DNA of 64,000 nt from Oxytricha trifallax. Lineage: Eukaryota > Ciliophora > Spirotrichea > Sporadotrichida > Oxytrichidae. The position numbers and the translations under genes were made by a program. The DNA is taken from positions 37,596 through 101,595 of the forward strand of contig ARYC01017699.1 of the NCBI GenBank assembly GCA_000711775.1, written 5' to 3'. The notes beneath the pieces are model-generated. The model did not search any database and had not been told where the DNA came from. It saw only the letters and a program-made list of their open reading frames with translations. Shown piece by piece: positions 1 through 11,870 of this stretch (its first letter is position 1; each line of letters starts with the position of its first letter).

Positions 1-863
1 GATATATTGCTTTCGAACTAGAGCCAGAATTAATTGAGGTTATTAATATAAAAATAAAAGAATGCAAAATTTCTTAAAAATATTCATTTTAATTAAATAG
101 AAGATCTAATCATTAAATGTAATAGTAATTTGATAAATAATAATGAAATTATTTTATCAAGAAAATACTTTTTGCGCATTTGAACTAATTTTATTAGAAA
201 ACTATAATATCTAAAATGTTTTTATAGTAATCTTTTTTTAATTTTAATCATATCACTATGTAAAACTAGACAAGCCAATAATTTAGTAGAGATATCACTG
301 ACTGATGTGTGGTTGTAGCCCAATCTCTTGAATATCTGAATATTATATTTAAACTTGTGTAAAATTCTTTAACAATAGGTTCGCTATATATTGATAATAA
401 GTAATGAAAAAACCCTTTTAATTGATTAGGGAATTTTCTTATATAGTAAGTCATTTTTATCCTTTGTTGTTTTTTTATTTCTTCTTACTTTTTTCTTTAT
501 TTTCTTCTTCTTTTTTCCTTCTTTTCTTGAGTTAAAAATTAATATTTAATTTCCTTAATCTTTATGTTAAAAAGAATTGATCAAAATTTTAAACTTGGAT
601 AATATAATATATTTGAGTTCCTTAGCTCTGATAAATTCTCTCAGACTAGTTGCAATGAGTTAAGTTAAATAAGATTTGAGGAAGTATGTGTGTTTCTAGA
701 GGTATTTAGTTAATATTTATATCCTATTGGGATGATTATGATAGTCAAAATCAATGCTGATGCAGGATAGTTCATTAGCAGTGACATTCGAATGTCAATA
801 TTGAAGAGCCAAAGAATTCCTGCTAATTCTCTTGGGGTCCCTAGTGTTAATTTATTTTTTTCA
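1..863. other. AT-rich spacer with a possible minus-strand tail
   Basis: Mostly AT-rich sequence with no clear gene. Between about 640 and 850 the minus strand reads openly (for example TPRELAGILWLFNIDIRM followed by a hydrophobic stretch), in a different frame from the ORF just upstream on that strand. It could be a further exon or MDS of that gene or a chance opening. I see no repeat or RNA gene. Confidence 0.3.
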
Positions 864-1925
864 TCAGCGAGCGACTAGTCTGTCAAATTTACAATATTGA
901 TGAGTGGCGTTTTAACAAAATTCACATAAATCCTAGTAATTGCTCCTTTAATTTTGTATATAATTGTATTTGAATTGTGTTGATACAAATCGGTACTCAT
1001 GATTTTTGGCATCAAATCTGTTTTATAGGGCATCCTCTGGGATATACTACTAGTCTAGTAGGTTTGATCCTTCTTAATTTATAGCAAATTATTATTAATA
1101 ATATAATTAAAATTTATATTAGAATTCATATTAAGTACTAACTTTTTAAATCTTATTAACTTCCTGTTTTATGCTAAATATCTCTGTGACTTATTTGACG
1201 TCAAAACCTTTCTGGAGCTTGGTGAGGTACTTTTTCTTTTATTTAAGGGGAAATTTTATCATAAAATGTTAGTTATCTCGAGTCATCTTCATTTAACTCA
1301 GAATAGTCATATTAGTGTATATTTAACGTTCATATTGTAAATCCCAGTTCTACTATCCCCATTTTAGATTAGTTTCTTTGTGACAAGTTGGCGTTCCTAT
1401 TGGGTTAGGAGACATTATGCTCATGCTCAAATATTGATAAATATTGAGAGAGTGGTTTATAAACCTCTTATGGTCTTGAGATGGGTTAGAGTATTATTTC
1501 ATCTCATCACATATAAGAGAAGGAGCTTTGTTGGAAACTTTTGGAGTTTTATGGATCTTTTATTAATGGAAGCTTGTCTGAGGATTTAGAAGAGTTATTT
1601 GATATTATAATTATGTAACCTCATTATTGTAATCTCCTTAGAATTGAATTTTAGTTAGATGTTACAAGAACTAGTTAACTATAGATTATATCTTCTGATA
1701 AGTTTTCTAACTGTGGAAGTCCTCATTGTTTTTTATTGAGTTTAAATCAGTTTATGTAGAATTCTATAAAAATATACACTTTTAGAATGTTACAGAAATG
1801 ACTCCACAATTCTTAGCAGTCACTGCATAGAAAAATTCGTTCATATCTTGTTCATGAACTTCGTTTAGGTTTTCGCTACAAAACTTGATATGAGTGAAAC
1901 TCAACTTCTAAATGTTTTTGTTATT
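864..1925 (-). CDS. Hypothetical Q/N-rich protein, 354-codon open frame
   Basis: With TAA/TAG as Gln the minus strand is open for 354 codons between TGA at 1926-1928 and the stop TGA at 864-866. The first good Met is at 1842-1844, giving 326 residues. The product is rich in Gln, Asn, Lys and Ser (for instance SNPSQDHKRFINHSLNIYQY), typical of disordered spirotrich proteins, and ends with a cysteine/histidine cluster (LCEFCQNATHQYCK) that could bind metal. I recognise no family. A frame this long is expected only occasionally by chance here, and the protein-like composition favours a real gene. An intron or IES hidden in the AT-rich middle (about 1080-1150) cannot be excluded. Confidence 0.5.
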
Positions 1926-2598
1926 TCATCTTTGGAGGTTGAGCAGCACCTCCATTTCACGCGAACTGTAGGGTAGCTTTTTTTACTTTATAGTTCTACT
2001 ACAACCAAGATCATTATAAATTGAAAAATCATGATATAGTATTTTGAATACAAAAAAGTTATAATCAAAATTACTAGAGTGTTTCATCAGCCAAGATAGG
2101 CTATATTTTTGATGGTTTAACTTTCAAGCTCACAAATAATATAGCACATCTTATTGTAACTCTCCTATCATCAGTGAGATTTTGAGTATTATCTGAGTTG
2201 TTGACGATTCGATCAATATATGATTTAACAAAGTAAAATTTTAAACATTTTCCTTTTTCACTTAGACTCATTGTAAATCACATTTGCTGATGGACTTTTA
2301 ATTTAATGGAAAATAGATTAAAGAATTCATATTAATCCACATAATACCCACATATTATTTGAAATATTTACTTCAATCAAAGATAATATTTATTCACAAT
2401 AATTTATATTGATAAAAACATTATTTAGAATCCAAAAAAACTTAATGAGTATTTTCAAGATTAAATCTCAATATATAGAATTTAATATTTTAGGATAATT
2501 TGATAATTATATAAATCATTGTAAAATAAAAATAATACAAAATTAAAAAATTTTAGTATTTAAACGATGAAATCAATATGCATAATAGAACTCAATTC
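1926..2598. other. AT-rich spacer
   Basis: The first 50 bases may still be coding on the minus strand (GGAAQPPKMKQQK in a neighbouring frame). The rest is AT-rich with no feature I can support. Confidence 0.3.
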
Positions 2599-2901
2599 AT
2601 GCCCCAGGACTAATGTTTTTTATTAAACAATGTATTTAATATTGAGAAGGTCTCCCAGACAGACATAATACTTAATAATATACAATGCCAAGTTTAAAGT
2701 AAAAGAGGTTTAGAGCAAACAGGAACCACTTGTGAGGCGAGAATGTCACCTTCCAGCTTGGGACACCAACATAAGATGGAAGAGTTACCTGTGAGTTGGG
2801 ATATTAGTGTTCAAATTTATTCCTAATAGAGGTCATTAAAATATTCTTATCAACTTAATAGATTTTCTGTTGAAAATTTTGGAGCAAAAATACAAGTTTG
2901 A
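2599..2901 (+). CDS. Hypothetical protein, 100 residues
   Basis: ATG at 2599 opens a 101-codon frame to TGA at 2899-2901 in the ciliate code. The middle (QSKRGLEQTGTTCEARMSPS) has balanced composition and the island is visibly more GC-rich than its AT-rich flanks, which is how gene segments look elsewhere in this window. No family recognised. It could be one segment of a larger gene. Confidence 0.35.
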
Positions 2902-4838
2902 ACAAGTTTTACTAAGATTAAAAATAAGCTGTCTTTTATTTGTTCTATATTTTCTTTCGATTAATGAACTAAGTCTTGGTAAGAAATTATTATGATTAAT
3001 GGTACATTTTTGCATTCTTTAATATACCATAAGTTGAAATAATTAAAAGATATTTCTCTAGAGTTTATAGTTTTATCTTCTTAAAAAGTTTAATAAAAAT
3101 GTTTATAATTTCAATGTTAATTTCAAAAGAACGTTTACCCATCTCTAACATAGATGAAATTAAAACAATTGATACTGTACAATCTCCTAATGAGCTAAAA
3201 ATTGCCTTTTTAGTATAATTCATATTTTCATTAGTATATAATTTCGTTATATCCCTTTGATATCTTATATGTTTTATTAAGATTAATCAATACTCTATTT
3301 TCCTTAACAGTAAAAAACCTTAAAAATTATAGCAAACTTTATCTTTGATATTGTTTACCTACTTATAGACAAATAAAATGTTTTAGAAAATAAGAATCCT
3401 TAGCTTTCTACAATTAGCTAAATCACTAATTTAAAGAATTTTTTTAAAAAATTTTGAAATAATTTAAAAATTTTAATTTATATTCAATGTGCTCTAAACA
3501 AGTCCAATTAATAATAATTACATTATTATTATTCTTCTTCTTAAGATCAAAGGTAATTTTTATTGTTTTTAATGAAATTAAGAATAACTTCAAATTCTAT
3601 CAAGTTTTTTAAATTTAGTTTATTTATTTTAAGGCATTTTAATATTTAGCTAATTCGAATTATTTAAAGTCATATATTTAATTGCGAAAATTTCTATTCC
3701 AAACTTGAATATCTTTTTATTTTATTCGTATTAAAAATTATGCCGTTTTCCATTTTAATGTATTATTGAAACCAAAACTCGTGTATAATTCTTGATATTC
3801 ATAATTAGTACTATTAAAATCTGTAGAGTTTAAAAGTTTGCTTAATTTCTTAAGTTTTGTCAATTATTTAAGAGAATTTTCTCATTTAAAAAACAAAATC
3901 AAAATTCTTGGTAAAAAAAGCTTAGAGAATTCCAGGAAATTAATAAAACTTCTTCTTATCGATGATAAGTTTTAATTATTTAAAAGTTGTTAAAATTAAT
4001 TACTAAACGGAATTTATTGAAAAATACTTATATTTTAATTTATATGGATTGAAAAGTGCCAATAGAAAAAGAGAATGTTTCTTAATTATCAAGATTTTTT
4101 AGAATTTAAACTCAAAGTTCGGATATTTTTAATTTGTAGTTTAATAATACATTTATTAAACATTTTCTTTATTTGATTTTTAGTATTTTATCATATTTTA
4201 AGGTTTATGTCATACTAATTACAATGCCTTATCTACTCATAATATGTTGAATTATTAACAATATTAGAATATACTAATAAAATATAATAATAAAGAATTG
4301 AATGGCAACACTACCTTTAAAACTAAATATTTTTAAAAATAAAATAAAAATTAATGATGGAAATGTCAGGTCAAAAACTTTTTTTATTATTTTTGAAACT
4401 TAACAAAATGTCTAATATTTAATTGTTTTATTGTTACTTTAATCTATTTTGATTTAGAGTCTTATAATTAAAGGCAATTTTCTTTATTTTAATTTTTAAT
4501 TTTCATTATTTTTTTCTATTTTATCACTATTGCTAAGCATTATCTATAATAAAAAAATCTTAAAGACTAGAATCATCCTTTGGATTGAGTTTTATAAGAT
4601 TTTATAATATTTAAAGCTTTAAAATATTCATCATACATTCTTAGACATTAAATCACTTTTGCTTCTTGAAACCAATCCTTGAGAAGTTCATTAATTAAAA
4701 GTATTATTATAAAAATTCGTAATGAAATTTAGTCTAATATTTCAATACTTTCACTTTACTTAGTCATAAATTAATGATTTATAATAAGTAATTGATTAAT
4801 TAATATTAAAACTTAACATATTAAATAGTATTCGTGCT
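2902..4838. other. Long AT-rich spacer
   Basis: Almost 2 kb of strongly AT-rich sequence. I see no coding island, palindrome, transposon end or RNA gene in it. Confidence 0.4.
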
Positions 4839-5445
4839 AATCAGACGCAGGTGGAGCAGTTACACTCACTTAAAATGTGAGTTATAAAAAACATATCTAT
4901 AAATTATTATTTTTAGCTGTCCTACCTGGTAGGACCTGGGGTGTCAACAGACTAGTGCTCCTCAAGACAACACAAGGAGGCGACAGAAAAGACTAAAAGA
5001 TGATAGTGATGAAGATGATGATGGTGATGAAGATGAAACTTTTTCTTGGATATGTATTTCCATTTTTTATAATAAGTATTCTGATTAATTACAATTTAAT
5101 TTCTACAATCTTAAATTTTCCTAATTATTCTGCATAAATGCTTAGATATTTTATTAACTTCGATATTTTATTAATTTTGAATAGAGGCTCATGCTTCATT
5201 TTTGCTTCTTTATTGATAAAGAGTGCCAGGGAATTATAAAAATAATAACTTTGCTTAATGTCTAATACTAAATGAATTATTTCAAACTTTTAAGTAAGAA
5301 TGATTAAAAATTTGAGCAAGAATTCATTCTATATTATATCAATTTTGAAATTTTCGAAATATAAGTTTCTCGAAATGAAATTTCTTTCACAAGGAAAATC
5401 TTATACCTTAATTATATCTCTCTAATTTGGAGTCAACTCATCTGA
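4839..5445 (+). CDS. Acidic-patch protein with a 40-base intron
   Basis: Exon 1 (from about 4839) reads NQTQVEQLHSLK. It splices at AT|GTGAGT to TTTTTAG|C and continues in exon 2 (4917-5445) as ICPTWQDLGCQQTSAPQDN, then a basic run RRRQKRLK and an acidic run (DDSDEDDDGDEDE). Without splicing the frame stops at TGA 4878-4880. With splicing it stays open for about 176 more codons to TGA at 5443-5445. The basic-acidic part is the best supported. The AT-rich second half of exon 2 may include a further intron or IES. The 5' end is not defined and no family is recognised. Confidence 0.5.
4877..4916 (+). other. Spliceosomal intron, 40 bases
   Basis: Starts GTGAGT and ends TATTTTTAG. It is AT-rich and very short, as ciliate introns often are. 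Removal joins two coding islands in frame and avoids an in-frame TGA at its 5' end. Confidence 0.5.
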
Positions 5446-5588
5446 TGAAATAATTCTTCTATCTATTATTATGCAAATAATATTTTTAGTCTTCTAGATT
5501 ACTTGCATTTATTTTTTAACTAGATTAGAATAGACACTTGCAGAACGTTAGCTAGTTTGAAACATTAAATGAATTTATTCAAGTTATC

Positions 5589-5771
5589 ATGGCTTTTAAG
5601 ATATTATTTGCACTTAAATATTCCTTTGAGGGGAATGAAAAAGTAGTCAGAGAACAAAACAATAATAAGAGTAGCATTTTCTCATTAAAAGTATCTAGGT
5701 CATGCTTAAAATGGTTTCGATTAATTTTTAGAGTATACTCTGCGAGTTAACCATTTTAGATTTCAACTTGA
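5589..5771 (+). CDS. Small hypothetical ORF, 60 residues
   Basis: ATG at 5589 to TGA at 5769-5771, encoding MAFKILFALKYSFEGNEKV and onward with a Lys/Arg/Phe-rich C-terminus. A 60-codon frame is common by chance in this code, so support comes only from composition. It may be a segment of the gene just upstream. Confidence 0.25.
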
Positions 5772-6526
5772 GGCTAGACATTATTCTAAAATTATAAGGT
5801 GTTTTGACTTATCTACCCTATAAATCTCACTCTCGATTTAATATTCGATCCATCTTAAGATTAATAGAAGAAATTGTAACCCTTAAAATGATTACACTGC
5901 TTTACTGGATAAGAAACTATTGATAAACACAATTGAATCATGAATATAATCAATTTAATGTATATACACTGTCATTAAAGAAATTTCAATAAACTAAATC
6001 ACTTATGAATCAAAATTATGTTAATTTTATATATATATTTTATGAGATATGTATTCAAAATGTTTAAAATTAATTCATCTACTAATACATTTATATATCT
6101 TTCATTTATAGATTCTATTCTTACGGAGAAAGAAAACACAGATAAAACTATTAATTGTTTAAGTACATCTGCTCATTGTTCTGCTAAATTTTATGCATTT
6201 ATTGGCCTTTAAAATTTCAAATCACAATAATAAATGAGTTTCACAAACTTTTAATATTATAAAGGCAATTTAAACTATTTTATTCATGAAAAATAATATG
6301 AAGTTATAAAACAATTTTCAATTACTTTATATGACAAGGAAGTCATAGACTCTCATTGATTCCTAGAAGATTTGTTAGTAGATCTTTGTTATGACCATTT
6401 TAATTTTAATAATAAAAATTGCTATTCTAATATGTTCATTGTATATTTTTATTATTTAATTCATGATGTATACTTAAATTATCTTAAACTAATCCTTATT
6501 AATTTATTATATAACCAATTTAGGTG
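5772..6526. other. AT-rich spacer
   Basis: AT-rich. The ATG-initiated frame at 6018-6212 has no protein-like character. A TTTAG at about 6520, just before the next ORF, could be a splice acceptor. Confidence 0.3.
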
Positions 6527-7138
6527 ATGGACGTAAGTATAGCTAGATATTTCTATTAAAGGACATATTCTACTCATTTTAGAAAATAGAATACAGTTAA
6601 AGTTGATAAAAGACTTATAGCATTATAGTTAATGAATGAAACAAGGCCAGAGTATTACATTTTCTCAGTAGATGAAGCTTATATAGCAATGAAGAAATAA
6701 GTTAAATAAATTTTATTATAATCCAAATATATTAAGTCATTTGGAATTAAAATTTCCTCTTCATTTTATAATTAATTCCTTAAGCATCAAAATCAAAATC
6801 TCTTTCTCTACAATATTAAATCTTCTTGTGTGTTTAATTATTCAATTATATTTAACAATAATTACCCCAAAACAGATCCAATATGCCCAGGTGTTATTAA
6901 GTTTACATCAAACTAATTCCTGAAAATAGCAGACTGCTTTGCACTCGTCATAAAAAGAAGTCGCAAGACTTATCAAAGCATAGCTTCCTATCATTGCTAA
7001 TTTAAATTTTAGAATTAAAAGGAATGGCTTGTGAAAATTATGCGTATGTAAAGAATGTAAAAATCTAGAAATCGTCAGTTTTATCATTCTAAATTTGATG
7101 TAAGTTAAATAAATTATTAAAATTTAATCTAATTTTGA
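6527..7138 (+). CDS. Hypothetical basic protein, 203 residues
   Basis: ATG at 6527 opens 204 codons to TGA at 7136-7138. The protein begins MDVSIARYFYQRTYSTHF, includes LQLMNETRPEYYIFSVDEAY, a segment YPKTDPICPGVIKFTSNQF, and a strongly basic C-terminal part (KEWLVKIMRMQRMQKSRNRQ). GTAAGT at 7100-7105 is a good splice donor, so the last dozen codons may be intron and the gene may continue. Composition is even along the frame, which argues for a real gene. No family recognised. Confidence 0.5.
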
Positions 7139-8574
7139 CAAAATTGTGTTGAATTAATATTGAATGAACATTTGTAAAGCAAAAACGGTTTCTTAAAATT
7201 GATGATCAAAATCATTGTATTTAAATTACTACCATTGTATATGGGTTTACGCCTTATTTGAAAATTATCAACTTGGAATGGAATGTATGACTATTCTTTG
7301 GTTATTTTCAAATTTTAGCAAATTTTAAGACTTAATTTAAAAAAGAAATGAAATCAATGACAAAAAAATAAATACTAAGGTACACTATGTAAAATAATCA
7401 AAGTTTGAGCTACAATACGATAATAAAGTATTCAATTAATATAAGCAACTTAATTTAATTTGAGATTATTTATATTTAGTGGGAGATCAGTTTTTTGTAT
7501 TTTGTATTTTCTATATTATTTTTTAATTTGAAAGAATCGGTCTTTCTAGATTAATACTGGCTTCCATATCATTAGTGATAAGATAAATTTAATATAGTTT
7601 TACCTACCAAAGTCTTATTATTAATAAATCGCTATCAATTGAGTATAAGTAAGCCAAATTTGAGGATATTTCTCAAAAACAAAATTGAAGATATATAAAA
7701 TTAATTGATTCAATTAATTTATTTTATTGTAATGAATCACAAGTATTCCAATAATATACTGTTAATGCCTAAATTTACGGAATTTAGACTGTATTAGCCT
7801 ATAATGTAAAGTTTTAAAAGTGGCAAAATAATTCTAAATAATGAACTTATAGAGTATTAAATGCGGATTCATGGTGTTAAATTTTGAATATTTGTTTAAT
7901 TTCTCTCAGATGTGTTTAAGAATTAAAATTTATGATTAAAGTGAGCTTTATAATCATAAAAAATATTGACATAAATCATTTTTAAAATCTGTAAAGTTGT
8001 GAAATTGTAAGCTTAATTGATTAAAATAATTTCATATTCATCTTTTAATTAAAAATGGCAAATAAAAAAGAGATAGGCTAAATTACTATTCCAATCTAAA
8101 ATTATCACAGCTACATAGAATAATTTGAAAGAAAATTAATTGACAGAAAGCTATATTTCAAGTTGAAATTTATGTAATTTTGAAAAATTTTAAGGTATGA
8201 TCCAAATAATGGCAAAATATGTTATAAAAACCCATAAAACCATCAATTTCAAAAAGTTTTTCAACATTAATTTTAATTGATTATCAAGATATTAAAATAA
8301 AACAATATTTTTAATTAATCAATAAAAAGCCTAGTCAACATCTCCAATGTTAGAACTAGTAACGTACCTCATTGAAAGATCTTGTTAAGACAATGTTATA
8401 TTAGCTTAGATGGGTTGAGGGGAAGTTTGAAAATTAATGGCATAATTCTACAATTGTACTAATAGATTATTAAGAAGCAAAATTCATTAATTTTATAATT
8501 TATTAATACAATCCTATCTCTTTTATTTGATTTAAATTTTAGTGTAATAGTATTATAATAATTATATTAATTTA
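7139..8574. other. AT-rich spacer
   Basis: About 1.4 kb of AT-rich DNA. If the upstream ORF is spliced at 7100 its intron would begin here. No coding island, repeat or RNA gene seen. Confidence 0.35.
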
Positions 8575-9060
8575 TCAGATATGGTCTTTGGGACCCCGAT
8601 TTAATGTTAAAGGATCAATATCCAATACTATTTCAAATTGGCTAATCTTTCTTTAGCCTAAACCTGACTTTATTAACATTTTGACCAATTGTGTTTCTTT
8701 TCTGATTATCCTCTTTTTCTCTTCTTTCTTTTCTGGAGTCATTCTTAATGCTTTCGAGTTAGTGGAGTATGTGGTATTTATGAAGCGAGGGCTTTAGATA
8801 TGCTCAGTAGGGAAAAAAATTCCTGCAGTGCCTTATTCTACCAGGAAGATAAGTTAGTTTTCTTTTTAATTTTGTGATGTTTTCAGGATTGCAACAAGCC
8901 CTGCATTCTTTTTTGTAATCATTTCTTAAGAGTTAGCATCATCATCGGGTTATTTCCCGATTTCGAATTAGACTAAGAGAATAGTTTTCCATTTATGCTC
9001 CGCTGTAATAGAACTTTTGCGTGAATGTAGTTCCTTTGAATCCGAAAGCTAATCTGTATA
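8575..9060 (-). CDS. C-terminal part of a hypothetical lysine-rich protein
   Basis: Open minus-strand frame of 162 codons ending at TGA 8575-8577. The sequence runs TAEHKWKTILLVQFEIGKQP, then DDDANSQEMITKKNAGLVAI, a charged stretch (TPEKKEEKKRIIRKET) and a C-terminus SQFEIVLDIDPLTLNRGPKD. The GC-richer island stops where the frame runs into an AT-rich stretch at 9060, so the upstream exon or MDS is probably the island at 9140-9805 on the same strand. The frame was checked by length from stop to start of the island. No family recognised. Confidence 0.55.
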
Positions 9061-9139
9061 TTGTGATTATTATAATATTTATAATAGAAATCTTTATTGT
9101 TATAAGAGAAAGATATTTTACTATTGAAGATATTATGCA

Positions 9140-9805
9140 TCATATTTGTATTTTCACTAAAAGTTTACTTTTGACCAGATTCAGATCAGTATAGTTATTA
9201 AATAGGAGAGCCAAGAGTAATAATGTGCCTTTAGACCTGAAGAGGGTCTCGTTGGTAAGCAACTAAATTTGAATACTTCTAAATCTTATTTATTTTAGAG
9301 CTAAAAGTTTTAGTAGAAGTAGTGCTTTGTGAGGAGTCTTTGTTTTCATTTGATTAGATAAAGGCTGTCTCTTGTTGGTGTATCTTCCCGACATCTTCAA
9401 TGGAGAGTGTAGTCGTTATGGGATTTAAAATGAAGGGGTATCAACTATGGGTTTTTGTTAAAGTGGATTCTGGGTGTTAAAGTAAGCTTACAGGTATTAT
9501 ACAACTTCAGCTAGTCTGTTTGATTCTTGGCAAAGATTCTCACTAGACCAACGGGAACTATATTGGGGGATTGCTTTCAGTGTAGACTAAGGATTTAAGT
9601 CAGGGATAAAGTGGTTCTAGATAAGGCTATCGAGGCCATGATTCGGTATCTCATTAAGGCTGGACTAGGTAGTATTCCCCTTTTAGCCGACTAAGATGGT
9701 TTGGATTAAAATGAGATAAGGCTCAGGTTGTAAGATTTTTTTGTAGTAATATTTAGGGCTTTTCTAGTTTAGATAGATGAAAACTTCGGTTTTATCTTCA
9801 TCAAG
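9140..9805 (-). CDS. Hypothetical Q/N/S-rich protein segment
   Basis: Minus-strand frame of 222 codons between TGA at 9806-9808 and TGA at 9140-9142. It reads LDEDKTEVFIYLNQKSPKYY, later YSSRWSSENLCQESNRLAEV and FNTQNPLQQKPIVDTPSFQI. The other two minus frames are also partly open: just upstream (9800-9920) one reads SSTSENGFQNTSQYLSNEDD, and near 9300 another reads SSQSTTSTKTFSSKINKIQK. Real frame changes are therefore likely at both ends. Probably the upstream part of the gene ending at 8575. The plus strand also opens at 9521-9838. Confidence 0.4.
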
Positions 9806-9924
9806 TCATCCTCATTGCTGAGGTATTAGCTGGTATTTTGAAAGCCGTTTTCGGAGGTAGAGCTCTAGTCATTGTCTGATTCATCAACTCCTCAGAGTAG
9901 TCATGATCATCTTCCTCTTCACTT

Positions 9925-10943
9925 ATTAATTAGTTACAACTATCAATTAGATAAATTACATGCTTTGTTATACTTAGAGAGAATATTTCTTTCCATTTCT
10001 ATCAGGAATAAACTGATTGATTTGGAAAATTGAGGGTTTATGCCTCCAATCTTGGATTGGAAAAATAAGTTCATTTAAACTTATCATCGTACCACTTTAT
10101 CTATAGTACAATTCGAAATTTATTCTTTCTAATATAAATAAGTAATTTATGAATACCCACCCATTCATTACATTTTGTATTAGTTGTAAATATTTATAAT
10201 AATATTTATTTATATTTATGAATTTATTTTACATTTAAATATAAACATACTTTAAGTTCTTTGATAAATTATTCTTATGATCTAGAATTATTTCTTAAAA
10301 ATTTATGTAACATTAAATATGATAAATATGAATTCATTTCACTCAGGAATTTTTTGGGGAAATTTTTTTATGAAATCATTTTATCATTAGACCTTTAAAC
10401 TCTTATTAAACCAATTTTAGAGATGATTTCAAAATAAATAGAAATATTTTGTAGTTTTTTTTATGATTATTTTAGAAATTAATGAGTGAGTTAAAAAAGG
10501 CAGGTAGATTTGGTAAATTTTACTTCTTAAATAACGAAAATTAAAATATCGAAGTAATTATAAATTTAAAACAGAAAAAAAATGATAATTTCAAAGAATA
10601 AAAATCAATTAACTCATTAGATTAATGCATAAATTTGTATTTTAAAGTTTCACAATTGCCCTCAATATCAAATTTTAAACAATTATTTTGATTTTAGCTT
10701 TGAAAAATGTTAATAATTTATGAGTAAAGGATACTAATAATTTAATAAAAACATAATCATTGGTAATGTTAAGTTCTTTAAAATAATAATTAACATTATA
10801 TTAAACTTATTAATAATAAATGTGAATATACATATACATACACAACATTAAGGAACATTTTTTCAATTTAACTGGACAACTATTCTTCTATCATTCTAAG
10901 AGGAATTTATCTTTTGTAAATATTGCTCGTTTAAAATTGTTTT
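9925..10943. other. AT-rich spacer
   Basis: AT-rich, about 1 kb. No coding island or repeat recognised between the 9 kb gene island and the kinase-like island on the same strand. Confidence 0.35.
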
Positions 10944-11213
10944 TCATTATAGCTAAATCAACTTTCTATATTATTCTAGGCTACTTTTAGTGCTGCTATA
11001 TTAGGTTAAATGCGAGTGACTGTATATATTACAATAATCCCCATATCTTTAGCTTAATTCGTCAATGAATATCATCCAGTTGCATTAGAAAAAGCTCTAA
11101 ATTACATTTCCTATATAAAGCGGTCTTCTTCGTGAGCTTGAACGTTTGATTCTTGCTTATCTTAATTCACATAGACACTCTAATAAATGCTTTGCATACA
11201 AATATTATATATT
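10944..11213 (-). CDS. C-terminal segment of a kinase-like gene
   Basis: Minus-strand frame of 90 codons bounded by TGA on both sides (stop at 10944-10946). It reads YLYAKHLLECLCELRQARIK, RSSSRRRPLYIGNVI, then MIFIDELSQRYGDYCNIYSH and a Q-rich end. Composition is convincingly protein-like in an AT-rich setting. It lies directly downstream, on the same strand, of the kinase-like pieces at 11.2-11.9 kb, so it is probably the C-terminal part of that gene. A one- or two-base frame change separates it from 11215-11400, where the frame reads SANQCSFYQVISSSLWQKPS. Confidence 0.5.
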
Positions 11214-11468
11214 TCATATTTATTCCTATCTTTTAAGTCAGAGCTAGGATGCAATCAGAATTTCTCAGAAAACTTTGAATATTGCTGCCTCTTATTTAGC
11301 TTGGCTTCTACCATAAACTACTAGAAATTACTTAATAAAAACTACATTGATTTGCTGAGGCAACTACTACAACTTATTGCTATAATTTGAGAATTCAGTT
11401 TATGCATGCATTCTTTATTTATATTATATTTTTGTTATATATCTGGGAACTATTATGTTGTATAGAAA

Positions 11469-11830
11469 TCAATTGACTTTCGTTTATCCCAATCTTTACG
11501 CCAATAAACTTCCTCCTCTTGAAAAGTATAAAATATCTGAATACTATTGCTGATTAACAGATGGTCCTTTTCGATACTTTAAGTGCCTCTACTTGCAATA
11601 CTTTTCTGATTCTAGTCTTGTTTATCTCATCTATATTCCATATGGTTTAATATCATGAATTATTAAACAGCCAGCTCTCTCATTTAGTTCTTAAAAAAGT
11701 GCGAATAAACAGAAAAGTAAAATCACTAAACGAATACTTTATCTCAAGTTCCTATTTAGACCACTGAAAATAATAATTGTTCTTAATATGCTTTGGATTT
11801 TTGGAGAGCTTTAAGGATTTATATTTCTCA
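11469..11830 (-). pseudogene. Protein kinase-like domain, degraded
   Basis: In one minus-strand frame ending at TGA 11469-11471 the sequence reads LFQELNERAGCLIIHDIKPY (catalytic-loop region at 11643-11657, resembling HRDIKPxN with the Arg and Asn lost). It is followed by KYCKQRHLKYRKGPSVNQQQ and YSDILYFSRGGSLLAQRLGQ, which resembles the alpha-F region of protein kinases. Upstream (11740-11870), in a shifted frame, comes YKSLKLSKNPKHIKNNYYFQ. No glycine loop or DFG was found, so a working enzyme is unlikely as it stands. The frame changes may be decay, introns, IESs or sequence errors. Confidence 0.45.
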
Positions 11831-11870
11831 TAATCTGGAAAAATGATTAGTATTCTTTTTTTATTAAAAA

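Noticed and set aside
9521-9838. Plus-strand open frame (RDKVVLDKAIEAMIRYLIKA) over the 9.1-9.8 kb island
   Set aside because: Looks plausible, but the minus strand is open over a longer interval and lies in line with the better-supported minus-strand island downstream. Not fully excluded.
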